Below are positions 28,440-38,281 of a DNA stretch of 64,000 nt, piece by piece. A program made the position numbers and the translations under genes. A model generated the notes under the pieces. The model was not told where the DNA came from and made no database searches. It was given only the letters and a program-made list of their open reading frames with translations. Within the stretch, counting starts at the first letter, position 1; each line of letters opens with the position of its first letter. The DNA is from Pelolinea sp. (GTDB lineage Bacteria; Chloroflexota; Anaerolineae; Anaerolineales; Anaerolineaceae): assembly GCA_012797975.1 (NCBI GenBank), contig JAAZOD010000022.1, positions 106,210-170,209 on the forward strand. The letters are read 5' to 3'.

Positions 28440-29465
28440 TTATACGGAAGTGGTTTTGGAAAAATAGGAAAGGATGGCATCGTCGATGACATCGCTGTGC
28501 GCGTTCAAACTGGTGAGCGAGGTGGTGACCGCGACGGCCTTTTTCTCCGGGATGACGATGATGCGTTGCCCGCCCACTCCGCAGGCGGAAGCGCTGTGCA
28601 GGTGGTTCTGTTCGATGTCGTGATCGACCCACCAGCCGTAACCGTAGAGGTCCTTTCCTTCCACGGGAACTTTGCCCTGTGTGGCCAGCGGCAGCCATGC
28701 CTCCGGAATGATGCGCCGTCCGTTCCAGATTCCGCCCTGCAGGCACAACTTGCCGATTGTGAGCATGTCCTCCGCTTTCATATACAGGTCCGAACCGCCA
28801 AAAGGCACCCCCTGTGGATCACATGTCCAGAAGACTTCGCGAATGCCCAGCGCTCCAAAGAGGTTATCGTTGGCAAATTGCAGCAAACTGCTTCCCAATA
28901 CCCGTTCCAGCAGGCAGGCGGTCAGGTGAAAATTTGCGGAAGAGTAGTGATAGTGAGCCCCTGGTTCATTTTCCAGAGGATATTGCAGGATGGTTTCAAG
29001 CCAGTTTGGGGTGCCCAGCAGCTTGCGCATCGCTTTCAGGTCGTCGATGGTTGGCAAACCGGAGGTGTTGCTCAATAAGTGGCTGAGCCGAATGCCTGCT
29101 TTGGGATCCTCTGCGGAGATTTCCGGAAAGTAGCTGCGCAGGGGATCGTCCAGGTGGTGCACGATCGCATCTCCAAACACCATTCCGCTCAGCAAAGAGA
29201 TGATGGTCTTAGTGACCGAACGCACGTTCTTTAACTCTCCGTGAAAATCGCTGAGCGGGGAGCGCATGAAGGGCATGACGCGGATGATGCCACGGACAAA
29301 GAGCTTGAGCAGGTTGGTCTCCCGGTCAAGACTTGCATCCGGATTGGATGCATCCAGCAAGGCCTGTCCGTTCTGCCAGAGCAGCATGCGCAGCAGATAG
29401 GGATGACGGGCTTTCAGCGTTTGAAATAGCTCCTCGGGGGTCATGGAGAGAGAAGGATTTTCCAT
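28440..29465 (-). CDS. Serine hydrolase of the beta-lactamase / class C PBP-like family
   Basis: A 341-residue protein with the beta-lactamase fold. The catalytic S-x-x-K motif is Ser83-V-T-Lys86 (RSVTKTIISLL), the second motif is YSS in HYHYSSANFHL, and the GYGWWVDHD and GVGGQRI region corresponds to the third-motif strand. HLLSNTSGLPT is typical of the family. No signal peptide is evident, so it may be cytoplasmic or unusual in export. Members act as esterases, peptidases or amidases, and resistance cannot be claimed. It lies just upstream of ttuB on the same strand (9-nt gap), possibly one transcript. Confidence 0.82.
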   Translation of the reverse strand: MENPSLSMTPEELFQTLKARHPYLLRMLLWQNGQALLDASNPDASLDRETNLLKLFVRGIIRVMPFMRSPLSDFHGELKNVRSVTKTIISLLSGMVFGDAIVHHLDDPLRSYFPEISAEDPKAGIRLSHLLSNTSGLPTIDDLKAMRKLLGTPNWLETILQYPLENEPGAHYHYSSANFHLTACLLERVLGSSLLQFANDNLFGALGIREVFWTCDPQGVPFGGSDLYMKAEDMLTIGKLCLQGGIWNGRRIIPEAWLPLATQGKVPVEGKDLYGYGWWVDHDIEQNHLHSASACGVGGQRIIVIPEKKAVAVTTSLTSLNAHSDVIDDAILSYFSKTTSV

Positions 29466-29565
29466 GGAAATTTTTTCCTATGCTTAACTGTATCGCATTT
29501 TTCCCTGAATGCACGAGTTTCTGATTATAATCACCACCATATCATTCGGGGTAGGTTGAGTGAAC

Positions 29566-31257
29566 ATGACCTTTGATAGAACCATAACGCGCATCTTCCA
29601 ATTTTTGCTTGTGCTGTTTTTCAGCATTACGGCTGGCAGCGCGGTGCTCGGATTTTTGAGAATTTATTCTCCCGCGTCCATGCTGATCGTCACCGGCGCT
29701 CTGGCCGCCGGTCTTCTGTTTTTGCTATGGAGAACACCCTGGCAGGCAAAAACTGATCCATCACCCCAATTTCCACCGTGGATCTCTGCGGTGCTGGCTG
29801 CCTGTGGGTGCCTTATCCTTTTTACTTTGATCCTCTATCCCGTCCTGCATTGGCCAACCTCGCACGCCGGGGACTGGTTCCCCTGGGATGCCGGGCTTTA
29901 CCATTTTCCCAAAGCGCTGGAGTTGTACCGCAGCGGTTCCATCTGGGATCTGTCCATCGCGTATGGCGATTATCCTTTTGGCTATGAGAGTTTGCTCAGT
30001 TTCGGGTTGGTTCTGACCCATGCTGTGAGCTCTTTCGGGCTCATCCATGCTTTGATCGTGTTGTTCTTTGTCAGCGGGTTCTGGCTGCTGGCGCGGCGCA
30101 TCACCCAATTGGATGGTGGGTTGTTGTTGCTGTTGATCGTGCTGGTCATCTTGAGTGATAAGCTCTTTCAGTTCATGAACCTGTGGCGTGTTTTTACCCA
30201 GGATATCTATACGGTGGGAAAGAACGATGTGCTGGTGGCGGCAGCCGTTCTGTCTGTGCTATGGTATTTTTATCAAGTGCAGGACGATTATCGGGAAAAT
30301 ATCCTTGGGCTTTCATTGGCAAGTGGCTTGGCCGCCAGCATCAAACCCAATACCCTGTATGTGCTTTTCCCATTATGGCTGTTTCTTCTCATCCGCAATT
30401 ATCGCACTTATCTGGCGTCGCTTCTTTCCCATGCGTTGCTGCTGGTTCCCGGCTTGTTATGGTTGGTGCGCAATCTCATCGTATTGGGTGCGTTTGCCGG
30501 CGCTGATGCTGCCCGCCTTTCCAGTTGGAGCATTGCTGCCAATCTGACCAACCCGTATTTCTATCACAATATACCCAAGAATTTGCTGTTGATCACAGCG
30601 CTGGTCATTGTGGAGATCATTTTATCCATCAAGGATAAAAAAGGACATTTTTGGAATGCCGTCCTGGCGGTTGTCTTATGGATCGCCTTCATCAGTACGC
30701 CGGTGACGGCCTATTTTGAGAATGTGAATACGGTCCCGGAAATAAAATGGCGCTTTGGCGAAGCGTTGCTGGCTTTCATGGCTGTTTTGGTGATGAACGA
30801 TGGGATGCTGGTATGCCGCAGGATCAAGCTCAAGAGGACCATGCCGAAGTTGTTCTTGGGTTTGCTGGTTGCGTTGACCGTGATGGGGAGTATGCTGTTT
30901 ATCGTCTCGCAGCGTGAGGTCATGCGAACCGTTCCGCAAAATGCCATCATTCTGCACGACCAGTTCTGGGAGCCGGTGGGGGTGGATGGCTACCGCAGCG
31001 CCTATGACTATGTTCAAAAGAATGTGCATCACTCGGTGGTGTGGGTGGAGAATGGTTTGCCTTTTTACGGCTATGACGCCGGTTTCACCAACTCGATCAG
31101 CCGCGAAGGAGTGCCTGATTATGTGGTCGGGTTCAAGAAGAACTGGTTCGGCAGCGGATATCAGGATTTCCCTGATTTGATCCAAGAGATGCTGGATGAC
31201 CCTGCTTATTCGGTGGTCTATGAGGACGGCGAAGGTGTGGTTCTGAAGAGAAAATAA
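29566..31257 (+). CDS. Multi-pass membrane protein, GT-C glycosyltransferase-like
   Basis: A protein of about 563 residues with some ten to twelve membrane segments and a soluble C-terminal tail (about 450-563). GT-C-like features are the DWFPWDAGLYHFPKALELYRSG loop after the second or third helix, with acidic residues typical of lipid-linked sugar transferases. I cannot name the donor or acceptor. The start is uncertain: a GTG at 29560 and an ATG at 29566 are both possible and there is no strong Shine-Dalgarno. A methyltransferase gene starts 6 nt after its stop. A second protein of the same general kind lies at 46368. Confidence 0.65.
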   Translation: MTFDRTITRIFQFLLVLFFSITAGSAVLGFLRIYSPASMLIVTGALAAGLLFLLWRTPWQAKTDPSPQFPPWISAVLAACGCLILFTLILYPVLHWPTSHAGDWFPWDAGLYHFPKALELYRSGSIWDLSIAYGDYPFGYESLLSFGLVLTHAVSSFGLIHALIVLFFVSGFWLLARRITQLDGGLLLLLIVLVILSDKLFQFMNLWRVFTQDIYTVGKNDVLVAAAVLSVLWYFYQVQDDYRENILGLSLASGLAASIKPNTLYVLFPLWLFLLIRNYRTYLASLLSHALLLVPGLLWLVRNLIVLGAFAGADAARLSSWSIAANLTNPYFYHNIPKNLLLITALVIVEIILSIKDKKGHFWNAVLAVVLWIAFISTPVTAYFENVNTVPEIKWRFGEALLAFMAVLVMNDGMLVCRRIKLKRTMPKLFLGLLVALTVMGSMLFIVSQREVMRTVPQNAIILHDQFWEPVGVDGYRSAYDYVQKNVHHSVVWVENGLPFYGYDAGFTNSISREGVPDYVVGFKKNWFGSGYQDFPDLIQEMLDDPAYSVVYEDGEGVVLKRK

Positions 31258-31263
31258 AGGCGG

Positions 31264-32094
31264 ATGGGAAAAATGAACAGGGAAGAGAAATTCGATGTGC
31301 CAGCGCACAATCAAAAAGCATGGGATAAGCTGGCGCAGGATGGCATTGAATGGTCCGTTCCGGTTTCGCCGGAGGCCATCGCTGCTGCCCGGCTGGGGAA
31401 GTGGGAGGTCTTTCTGACCGAGTCCAAGCCGGTTCCGCGCCATTGGTTCCCGCCCGATTTGCATGGGAAAGAGGTCTTGTGCCTGGCCAGCGGTGGGGGG
31501 CAGCAGGGACCCATCCTGGCCGCTGCCGGAGCGCGAGTGACCACCTTCGACCTCTCTCCCGAACAACTGGCTCGCGACCGCCTGGTCGCACAGCGCGAGG
31601 GATTGGAATTGAAGACCGTGCAGGGCGATATGCGCGATCTGTCGGTTTTTGCCGATGCCTCCTTTGATCTGATCTTCCATCCGGTCTCCAATATCTTTGT
31701 GCCGGATATACTTCCGGTCTGGCGTGAGTGCTTTCGGGTTTTGCGAAAGGGCGGGGTGTTGTTGGCTGGCATCCAAAGTCCCTTTGATTATTGTTTCGAT
31801 TCCGAACTGACCGAAAAGGAAGGCATTTATCAGGTGAAATACGCTTTGCCTTACTCTGACCTGACCAGCATTTCCCGGGTTGAGCATGAGCGCATCTTCG
31901 GGAAGGATGAACCGCTGGAGTTCAGCCATACCCTGGAAGAGCAGATCGGTGGGCAGATCGAGGCCGGTTTTGTGATCACCGGCTTCTATGAATCGCGCCG
32001 CAGGAATGATCCTATTGCCCGGTACATCCCTTCCTATTTTGCGACTCGCGCGTTGAAACCATCGAAGGATCTCTCCGATCATTGTATGAATTGA
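31264..32094 (+). CDS. SAM-dependent methyltransferase
   Basis: A 276-residue class I methyltransferase. The SAM-binding loop is [36 protein letters not shown], followed by [26 protein letters not shown] and [16 protein letters not shown]. Members of this subgroup are annotated as methyltransferase type 11 with unknown acceptors. An alternative start at 31273 is possible (M-x-x-M at the beginning). It is probably cotranscribed with the membrane protein upstream. A 93-bp gap without evident terminator separates it from the P-type ATPase. Confidence 0.85.
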   Translation: MGKMNREEKFDVPAHNQKAWDKLAQDGIEWSVPVSPEAIAAARLGKWEVFLTESKPVPRHWFPPDLHGKEVLCLASGGGQQGPILAAAGARVTTFDLSPEQLARDRLVAQREGLELKTVQGDMRDLSVFADASFDLIFHPVSNIFVPDILPVWRECFRVLRKGGVLLAGIQSPFDYCFDSELTEKEGIYQVKYALPYSDLTSISRVEHERIFGKDEPLEFSHTLEEQIGGQIEAGFVITGFYESRRRNDPIARYIPSYFATRALKPSKDLSDHCMN

Positions 32095-32187
32095 AGAATA
32101 ACTGCAACGAGGGGATTTCTTCCTTGGAATTTCATTGGTAAGATTGGTGCAAGGATATTCTACAAATAGCGTGTGGTTGGAGGAGCC

Positions 32188-34722
32188 ATGACACCGTTTG
32201 AAACCTGCATAAAGACAACCGAAGAGGTCTTGCGCATGTTCGACAGCGATCCGGAAAAAGGGCTTGCATCGGAACAGGTCGCCAGGGCGCAGCAAGTTCA
32301 GGGAACGAATGAAATAAAGGCGCAGGAAGTTCGCTGGTGGCAGGTGCTGCTGCGGCAGTTCAGATCTTCTTTTGTCTACTTGCTGGTGGGCGCTTCCCTC
32401 ATTTCCTGGTTCTTTGGTGAACATCTGGATGCTATGCTGATCGCGGCTTTCATTTTGATCAATTCCGGCATCGGTTTTGCTCAGGAATACCGTTCCGAGC
32501 TGACCATCAAATCATTGAAAAAGTTCACGGTTGGAAAAGCCCGTGTGCGCCGCGATGGGGTCGATCGAACGATCACTGCAACGGAGTTGGTGAAAGGTGA
32601 CATTGTCATCCTGGAGACCGGCGACATCATCCCGGCTGACCTGCGGGTCCTTAGAACACATGACTTTTTGGTGGACGAATCGGTGTTGACCGGTGAATCG
32701 CTCCAGATCAGCAAGATCTCGGAGAGATTGGAAAAAGCGGTGGATCAGCCCTTTCAAGCCACCAATTTGGTTTTCAAAGGCACTTCCGTGATGAGCGGGA
32801 CCGCCGAAGGAGTGGTGGTGGCGACCGGCAAGGATAGTGAGATCGGCAAGATCAGCCATATTATCACCGAGACCAAAAAAGAAAGCGCATTTCAAAAGAA
32901 CATCAACCGCATCAGTTCCTTCGTCATGGGAATGGTGGGAATTACCATGTTGCTGCTGCTTTCTACGCACCTCATTCTGAAAGGCGGTGGCACCAAATCG
33001 TTCACCGATCTGATCATCTTTTCCATTGCGCTCACCGTGGGGGTCATTCCGGAAGCCTTGCCCCTGGTGACCACTTTCTCCTTATCCAGTGGTGCCAGAA
33101 AACTGGCGCAGGATAGCGTGATCGTGAAACGCCTTACTTCCGTGGAAGATCTGGGCAGTGTCCAGGTGCTGTGCACCGATAAGACCGGCACGATCACGGA
33201 AAATAAATTGAGCGTGGTGGATATATTGCGCATCGATGAAACTGCGGATCCGATTTTCATTGGCAGTCTGGCGGTGACGAATATCTTTGAAAAGCAGAGC
33301 CTGCCCAATAACGCCTTTGATCTTTCCCTGGTTGCCCGTTTGGATGAAACCGCGAAAAAGGCATTGCACGATTACCGTCTGGTGAACGAACTGCCTTTTG
33401 ACCCGACCCGCAGGCGCAACAGTGCGCTGGTGGAAAGGGCGGGCGCGCGTTTGCTGGTCGTGCGCGGGTCGCCGGAAGAGATGGTGGCTCTGGATGCGCA
33501 TCTCGATGAGTCTCAAAAGAAGGAAATACTGCAGTGGATCGTTGCCCAGGGAAAGCTGGGAAGGCGAACCCTTGCGATCTCCAAGGAAGATTACCGTGGG
33601 GATGAGGAATATGATGAAAGGATGGAATCCGGCCACATCCACCTCTGCGGGATCATTGCTTTTGTCGATGAGTTGAAACCAACCACGCGTGAGGTGGTGG
33701 AGCGTGCCCATGCCCTGGGAGTGCGCCTGGTCGTGCTGACCGGGGATGACCCCGTTGTGGCGGGTGCGGTGGGTGCCGAAGCGGGCATTATCCCCGACAG
33801 CCGGGAGGTGATGACCGGCGCCGCCTTTGACGCGTTGGGAGACAAAGAGAAAAGGCAGGCGGTGGAAAAGATCAGCGTTTTTGCCCGCGTCTCTCCCACT
33901 CAGAAATATGAGATCTTGCAGGTGCTCAAGGAGAAGCATCAGGTAGGTTTCTTGGGGGAGGGCATCAATGATGCCCCTGCCTTGAAGAACGCCCACGTTT
34001 CGCTGGTGGTTGAGAGTGCGGCGGATATCGCTCGCGAAACCGCGGATATCATCCTTCTCAAACAGGATCTGGGGGTCATCATCAAGGGTATTTACGAGGG
34101 TCGGAAAGTGTTCCACAACACGGTCAACTATATCCGGGCAACCCTTCTTTCAAATTTCGGGAACTTCTATGCGGTTGCCTTCGCATCCTTGATCATTCCT
34201 TACCTGCCGATGCTGCCGGTCCAACTGCTGACCCTGAACCTGCTTTCCGATTTTCCCATGTTCTCCATTTCGACTGACAATGTGGCGGAGAAGGATCTGC
34301 AGGTTCCCAAGAATTACAACACCCGCGAGATCATCGCTGTTGCCTCTCTTTTGGGGGTGGTCAGCACGTTGTTTGATTTCATTATTTTCAGTGTCTTCCA
34401 ACGTTTTGGGCAGGCCGTACTGCAAACCTACTGGTTCATCGGCAGTGTTGCCACGGAATTGGTGCTGCTGTTCTCCATTCGGACCAATCGGATTTTCTAT
34501 AAAGCCGGCACGTATCCTTCGCGTACCATTCTGCTCATGACTTTGCTGGCATTATGCACCGCTGTCCTGCTGCCCTTTACTGCGTTTGGGGATTCTGTCT
34601 TCCACTTCGTGCGACCGAGTTGGAATTACGTCGTTGTGCTGGCTTTGATCGTGATCGGTTATTTCTTGTGCACGGAATTTGTGAAATATCTTTATTATCA
34701 TTACCTGGCGAAAGAGCAGTGA
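32188..34722 (+). CDS. P-type cation-transporting ATPase
   Basis: An 844-residue ion pump. The start at 32188 follows GGAGG by 4 nt; an in-frame GTG 15 nt upstream lies before that site and is less likely. Domains in order: N-terminal cation-ATPase domain, two helices, actuator with DESVLTGES, the PEALPLV helix, phosphorylation site Asp331 in CTDKTGTITENK, nucleotide domain, hinge GEGINDAP and six C-terminal helices. The PEALP motif and hinge resemble MgtA/H+-ATPase-like pumps rather than heavy-metal pumps, but the ion is not settled. The usual GDG of the hinge is GEG here. Neighbours give no clue to the ion. Confidence 0.9.
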   Translation: MTPFETCIKTTEEVLRMFDSDPEKGLASEQVARAQQVQGTNEIKAQEVRWWQVLLRQFRSSFVYLLVGASLISWFFGEHLDAMLIAAFILINSGIGFAQEYRSELTIKSLKKFTVGKARVRRDGVDRTITATELVKGDIVILETGDIIPADLRVLRTHDFLVDESVLTGESLQISKISERLEKAVDQPFQATNLVFKGTSVMSGTAEGVVVATGKDSEIGKISHIITETKKESAFQKNINRISSFVMGMVGITMLLLLSTHLILKGGGTKSFTDLIIFSIALTVGVIPEALPLVTTFSLSSGARKLAQDSVIVKRLTSVEDLGSVQVLCTDKTGTITENKLSVVDILRIDETADPIFIGSLAVTNIFEKQSLPNNAFDLSLVARLDETAKKALHDYRLVNELPFDPTRRRNSALVERAGARLLVVRGSPEEMVALDAHLDESQKKEILQWIVAQGKLGRRTLAISKEDYRGDEEYDERMESGHIHLCGIIAFVDELKPTTREVVERAHALGVRLVVLTGDDPVVAGAVGAEAGIIPDSREVMTGAAFDALGDKEKRQAVEKISVFARVSPTQKYEILQVLKEKHQVGFLGEGINDAPALKNAHVSLVVESAADIARETADIILLKQDLGVIIKGIYEGRKVFHNTVNYIRATLLSNFGNFYAVAFASLIIPYLPMLPVQLLTLNLLSDFPMFSISTDNVAEKDLQVPKNYNTREIIAVASLLGVVSTLFDFIIFSVFQRFGQAVLQTYWFIGSVATELVLLFSIRTNRIFYKAGTYPSRTILLMTLLALCTAVLLPFTAFGDSVFHFVRPSWNYVVVLALIVIGYFLCTEFVKYLYYHYLAKEQ

Positions 34723-34734
34723 GAAAAGCGGAGA

Positions 34735-35664
34735 TTAGATTTCGTCCAGATGGATATCTTGTAGAAATTGGTTGATCCGTTCGCTGCTTCCAACCTGTGT
34801 GCCCGGCAGGCTGGCGGTGGCGGCCCCGCAGGCTGCTCCCCAGGCGAGCGCTTCTTTTAGGTCCGGACTCCGTTGCAGTGCATACACTATCCCGCCGATC
34901 ATCGAGTCTCCGGCGCCGATGGGGTTCTTTTGCTCTATGGCCGGTGCGTGCGCCAGCCAGGTGCCGTCTTGGGTTTGCAGCAGTGCCCCCTGTTTGCCCA
35001 GCGAAATGACCACATTCTGCGCTCCCATGGCGCGCATCGAATTCGCGGCGGCTTTCAGTTGCGGCAGTGTTTCCGTGGGCATTGCTGTCAGAACACCCGC
35101 TTCTTCTGCGTTGGGCTTTGCCAGAAAAGGGCTTTCCCGCAATCCTGCGCGCAGCGCTTCACCGCTTGTGTCCAGTATGGCGTTTACTTGATGCTGATTG
35201 AGCAGTTTTAGAATGGATGAGTAAAAATCTTGGGGTACACCGGGCGGAAGATTTCCGGCCAGCACCCACCAATCGTTCTTTTTTGCCAGCTCACTGATTT
35301 TTGAGAACATCTTTTGCTGGTCTTCGATGCTGATGGAAGGGCCGTTTTCATTGACTTTGATGTAGTGTCCATCCTGCTCTGCCATGATGCTGGTATTGAT
35401 GCGCGTCTCCTGCTCCAGCCAGACAAAATCGGTTGAAATCCCTAAAGCGTTCAATCCATCCTGCAAGAACCTTCCATTGTTTCCCCCTAAAAAACCGGTT
35501 GCCACGCTGGGAACCCCCAGGGCCAGTAAAACGCGCGATACATTGATGCCTTTCCCTCCATAGTCAATGGATACATTTTTTGCACGTAGAACGGTATCCA
35601 ATTCCAGGTGGGAGATGGTAAGCTCTCGATCAATGGCTGGGTTCAGGGTTAAAGTATGGATCAT
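34735..35664 (-). CDS. fruK: 1-phosphofructokinase / tagatose-6-phosphate kinase family
   Basis: A 309-residue PfkB kinase that phosphorylates a sugar phosphate, most often fructose-1-phosphate to fructose-1,6-bisphosphate. It begins MIHTLTLNPAIDRE, has DYGGKGINVSRVL and the C-terminal GAGDSMIGGIVYAL. This N-terminal NPA(I/V)D motif separates FruK/LacC from ribokinases. It lies 43 nt downstream of the ROK regulator on the same strand. Together with the class II aldolase of the divergent operon it could supply the bisphosphate substrate. No PTS component is visible, so its sugar phosphate must come from another kinase, possibly the PfkB at 43894. Confidence 0.87.
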   Translation of the reverse strand: MIHTLTLNPAIDRELTISHLELDTVLRAKNVSIDYGGKGINVSRVLLALGVPSVATGFLGGNNGRFLQDGLNALGISTDFVWLEQETRINTSIMAEQDGHYIKVNENGPSISIEDQQKMFSKISELAKKNDWWVLAGNLPPGVPQDFYSSILKLLNQHQVNAILDTSGEALRAGLRESPFLAKPNAEEAGVLTAMPTETLPQLKAAANSMRAMGAQNVVISLGKQGALLQTQDGTWLAHAPAIEQKNPIGAGDSMIGGIVYALQRSPDLKEALAWGAACGAATASLPGTQVGSSERINQFLQDIHLDEI

Positions 35665-35707
35665 GTCAGTTTTCCTGCCGTTGCATTACCAGCGCTCTTC
35701 AATCGCC

Positions 35708-36979
35708 CTATTTTTGAAGAGTGTCATTGGACATCTCGGTGAAATCAAGCGATTGGATGAATGCGTCAACGATGTAACGGCTTGCTCCTCGCAGGGCCGG
35801 GTCGATCTTCGATTGCCGGTGGCTTTGAAAATCGAGGATGAACATGTCGAAGTTTAGGCTGACGCCTGGAGAAATGTATTGCTTTGCCTCCTGCTCGATG
35901 ATGCTGCGCATCCGTTCCGTTTGTGGGATCTCATCTCCGAGCAAAATATGGTCAGGGTTCAGCAAATTGGTGAGTGAAGCGATCATTTGCCCCAATGATC
36001 TTCCTACGTCGGTGAAGATCCCCACTGCCAGCTCATCTTCCTGGATGAATGCTTTGATCACATCCCGGATGTTGATCTCTCCTTCGATCTGGTTGAGCAC
36101 CGATTTTGGATACTGTGGCAGAGAATCATGCACTCGCTGGAGGACGGATTTGGAAGAACAGAGGTCATTGAAGGTCTTACCGGTGTTGGGTTCAAAGACG
36201 ATTTTCCCCAGCAAGCCGGCCGATCCGTTGAAACCGTTCAGGATCTCTCCGTTTACCATGATCCCGCATTCGATGGTGTAGCTGACCGTGATGTTAAGGA
36301 AGATTCCCAGATGGTTGTTCTTGTTCTCTTCCATCCAGAGGTTGTAAACGGCAAAATTGTTCTGCCGGTTGATGATGACCGGCAGGGAGAGTTTCTTGGA
36401 AAGCACTTTTCCGATGTCAAAATATCCATCCGGCTGGGTTGGATCAGGCATTTTGTAATACCCATCCTGGATGATGAACGGTCCTTCGACTCCAATGGCA
36501 ACCCCCAGAATGATCTTGCTTTGGAATTTCTTTTTCACAGTTTTGATTTCTTTTGCAATGGCATCGCAGGTCTTGTCGATGTCACGCAGCGTATCCATGA
36601 AAACCTTGTCAATGTACAGATTTTCATTGTTGATATCGTAGACGCCGATGGTGAAGTACGAGACGCTGATGCGGCTGACGATCGTACAATATTTGTCGCG
36701 CACCAGGCCGAACCCCATCACCTTGCGCCCGCAATCCCCGTCGATGAAACCGGTTTCTTGGATGATCCCTTTCTCAAGCAGCTCGTTGATGATCATGGTG
36801 ATGGTGGCTAATTTCAGACCGGTTTTTTCAGCCAGGGACTTCCGTGAAATGATGCCGGCATCTTTGATCAATTGCAGGATCAGTCTCCGATTTTGGTTAT
36901 AGGCGCTCTCGGCATTGGTGCCCTTGTTGCGGATTTTTCTCAATGAAAGCAGCGCTGGATCATAGATTGGATGACTCAC
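35708..36979 (-). CDS. ROK-family transcriptional regulator
   Basis: A 423-residue NagC/XylR-like repressor. A winged helix-turn-helix is at about residues 28-75 (SRKSLAEKTGLKLATITMIINELLEKG) and a ROK sugar-binding domain follows (GVAIGVEGPF and an ENGIMVNGEIL-like strand). The canonical zinc cluster CxCGxxGC is not obvious. Start is GTG at 36979 after GGAGGG. The gene is divergent from the sugar operon, and an AT-rich palindrome overlaps that promoter, so it probably represses transport and catabolism until a sugar ligand binds. It is cotranscribed with fruK. Confidence 0.9.
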   Translation of the reverse strand: MSHPIYDPALLSLRKIRNKGTNAESAYNQNRRLILQLIKDAGIISRKSLAEKTGLKLATITMIINELLEKGIIQETGFIDGDCGRKVMGFGLVRDKYCTIVSRISVSYFTIGVYDINNENLYIDKVFMDTLRDIDKTCDAIAKEIKTVKKKFQSKIILGVAIGVEGPFIIQDGYYKMPDPTQPDGYFDIGKVLSKKLSLPVIINRQNNFAVYNLWMEENKNNHLGIFLNITVSYTIECGIMVNGEILNGFNGSAGLLGKIVFEPNTGKTFNDLCSSKSVLQRVHDSLPQYPKSVLNQIEGEINIRDVIKAFIQEDELAVGIFTDVGRSLGQMIASLTNLLNPDHILLGDEIPQTERMRSIIEQEAKQYISPGVSLNFDMFILDFQSHRQSKIDPALRGASRYIVDAFIQSLDFTEMSNDTLQK

Positions 36980-37153
36980 ATTCCCTCCATTGGATGATTG
37001 CGTATTGATTGCATTATCTTATCAGAAAAATTCATTCCACACTCCCGATGCTGTAGAAAAATGATCGGCTTTCTCTTTTCCTGCGCTCTGTGAAAGGGCG
37101 GGGTATGCTAAAGAGCGCATCCCCACTCAAATGTGCAAAAATGTCCGAAAGGA

Positions 37154-37181
37154 TTGACAAAACCATTTCTCTCACTATAAT
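37154..37181 (+). promoter_or_regulatory. Strong promoter of the sugar operon
   Basis: TTGACA (37154-37159), 16-bp spacer, TATAAT (37176-37181): both hexamers are perfect. It is about 80 bp upstream of the aldo/keto reductase start. Together with 36980-37153, which shows no gene, this forms the divergent control region. Confidence 0.85.
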
Positions 37182-37198
37182 ATAACATTATTATATTA
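37178..37198. promoter_or_regulatory. Palindromic operator candidate for the ROK regulator
   Basis: TAATATAA and TTATATTA (37178-37185, 37191-37198) form a perfect 8-bp inverted repeat with 5-nt spacer. It overlaps the -10 hexamer and the expected start point, so a bound protein would block transcription. ROK regulators often bind AT-rich palindromes. Binding is inferred. Confidence 0.6.
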
Positions 37199-37259
37199 AA
37201 TTAATTAAATTAAAACAAGAAGCGAATAGAGAACGATGGAAAGGTGACGGAGAAAGAAA

Positions 37260-38198
37260 ATGCGCTACAAACAGATCGGTAAGACCAACGAGAAAATCTC
37301 CGAACTGACGGTCGGAACATGGGCGATGGGCGGAGTGGGATGGGGGGATGTCGACCGCCGCGATAATATCGCAGCCATCCATGCCATGCTGGATGAAGGG
37401 GTGAATTTCATTGACACTGCCTTGATCTACGGCAATGGTGTTTCCGAAGAGGTGGTGGGGGAAGCAGTGCGTGGGAAACGCGACAAAGTGCTGCTGTCGA
37501 CCAAGGGGGGCTTGCTGCAGGTCGATCATCATGTGGTTAAGGATTGCTCCAAAGAAAGTATGCTCACGCAATGCGATTCGTCCCTGAAACGCCTGGGGAC
37601 GGATTATGTCGATTTTTATTTTGTGCACTGGCCTGATTTCAATACGCCCTTCGCCGAGACCATGAGCGCCATGGCTGAATTGAAAAAAGCGGGCAAGATC
37701 CGCTTTGTGGGTGTTTCCAATTTCACCATCGAACAGATGGCGGAGGCGGAAAAATATGTCCAGATCGATGTCTTCCAACCTCCTTATTCTATGGTCAACA
37801 GAACCCAGGAGCGTCTCATTCGTTGGGTGCATGATCATCAGATTGGCATCATGACCTATGGATCGCTGGGGGGCGGCATCCTCACCGGGGCATTCCGCAC
37901 ACTGCCGAAATTCGATGCGGGTGATACCCGCCTGTTTTTCTACGATTCTTTTGTCGAACCGAAGTTCTCCAAGGTGATGAAATTGTTGGAAACCCTGGAT
38001 GGGATCGCTGCTGCGCATAAAAGCAGCGTGTCGCAGGTGGCGATCAATTGGAACACGCAGAAACCTTTTGTCGATACCTCTATCATCGGCGTCCGCAATG
38101 TGAAGGAAGCGCAAGAGAATTGTGCCGGCCTGGATTGGTCTCTCGGCGAAGCGGAAATGGCGGAGATTGATGCGGCAATTTTGAAAATGGAGGGCTGA
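37260..38198 (+). CDS. Aldo/keto reductase
   Basis: A 312-residue NAD(P)H-dependent (beta/alpha)8 oxidoreductase. The catalytic tetrad is complete: Asp52, Tyr57 in ALIYGNG, Lys82 in STKGG and His123 in FVHWPDF. It is the first gene of the sugar operon, so it probably reduces a keto or aldehyde sugar, or oxidises a polyol, before phosphorylation. Close relatives are annotated as general stress protein 69-like or sugar dehydrogenases. A ribosome-binding region GGAGAAAG precedes the ATG. The substrate is unknown. Confidence 0.92.
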   Translation: MRYKQIGKTNEKISELTVGTWAMGGVGWGDVDRRDNIAAIHAMLDEGVNFIDTALIYGNGVSEEVVGEAVRGKRDKVLLSTKGGLLQVDHHVVKDCSKESMLTQCDSSLKRLGTDYVDFYFVHWPDFNTPFAETMSAMAELKKAGKIRFVGVSNFTIEQMAEAEKYVQIDVFQPPYSMVNRTQERLIRWVHDHQIGIMTYGSLGGGILTGAFRTLPKFDAGDTRLFFYDSFVEPKFSKVMKLLETLDGIAAAHKSSVSQVAINWNTQKPFVDTSIIGVRNVKEAQENCAGLDWSLGEAEMAEIDAAILKMEG

Positions 38199-38281
38199 TC
38201 CTCTTCGGGTGTTCCCTTCTGAATGAAGGGGATTGGTGGAGAGAATCGCACGAAAAATTTATTGAGAAGAAGAGAGAAAAA

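Noticed and set aside
30676..32424. A 582-codon minus-strand open frame opposite the membrane protein and methyltransferase genes
   Set aside because: It spans two plus-strand genes with clear family motifs, has a low-complexity composition rich in His, Gln and Arg, and no recognisable domain; it is a codon-bias shadow.
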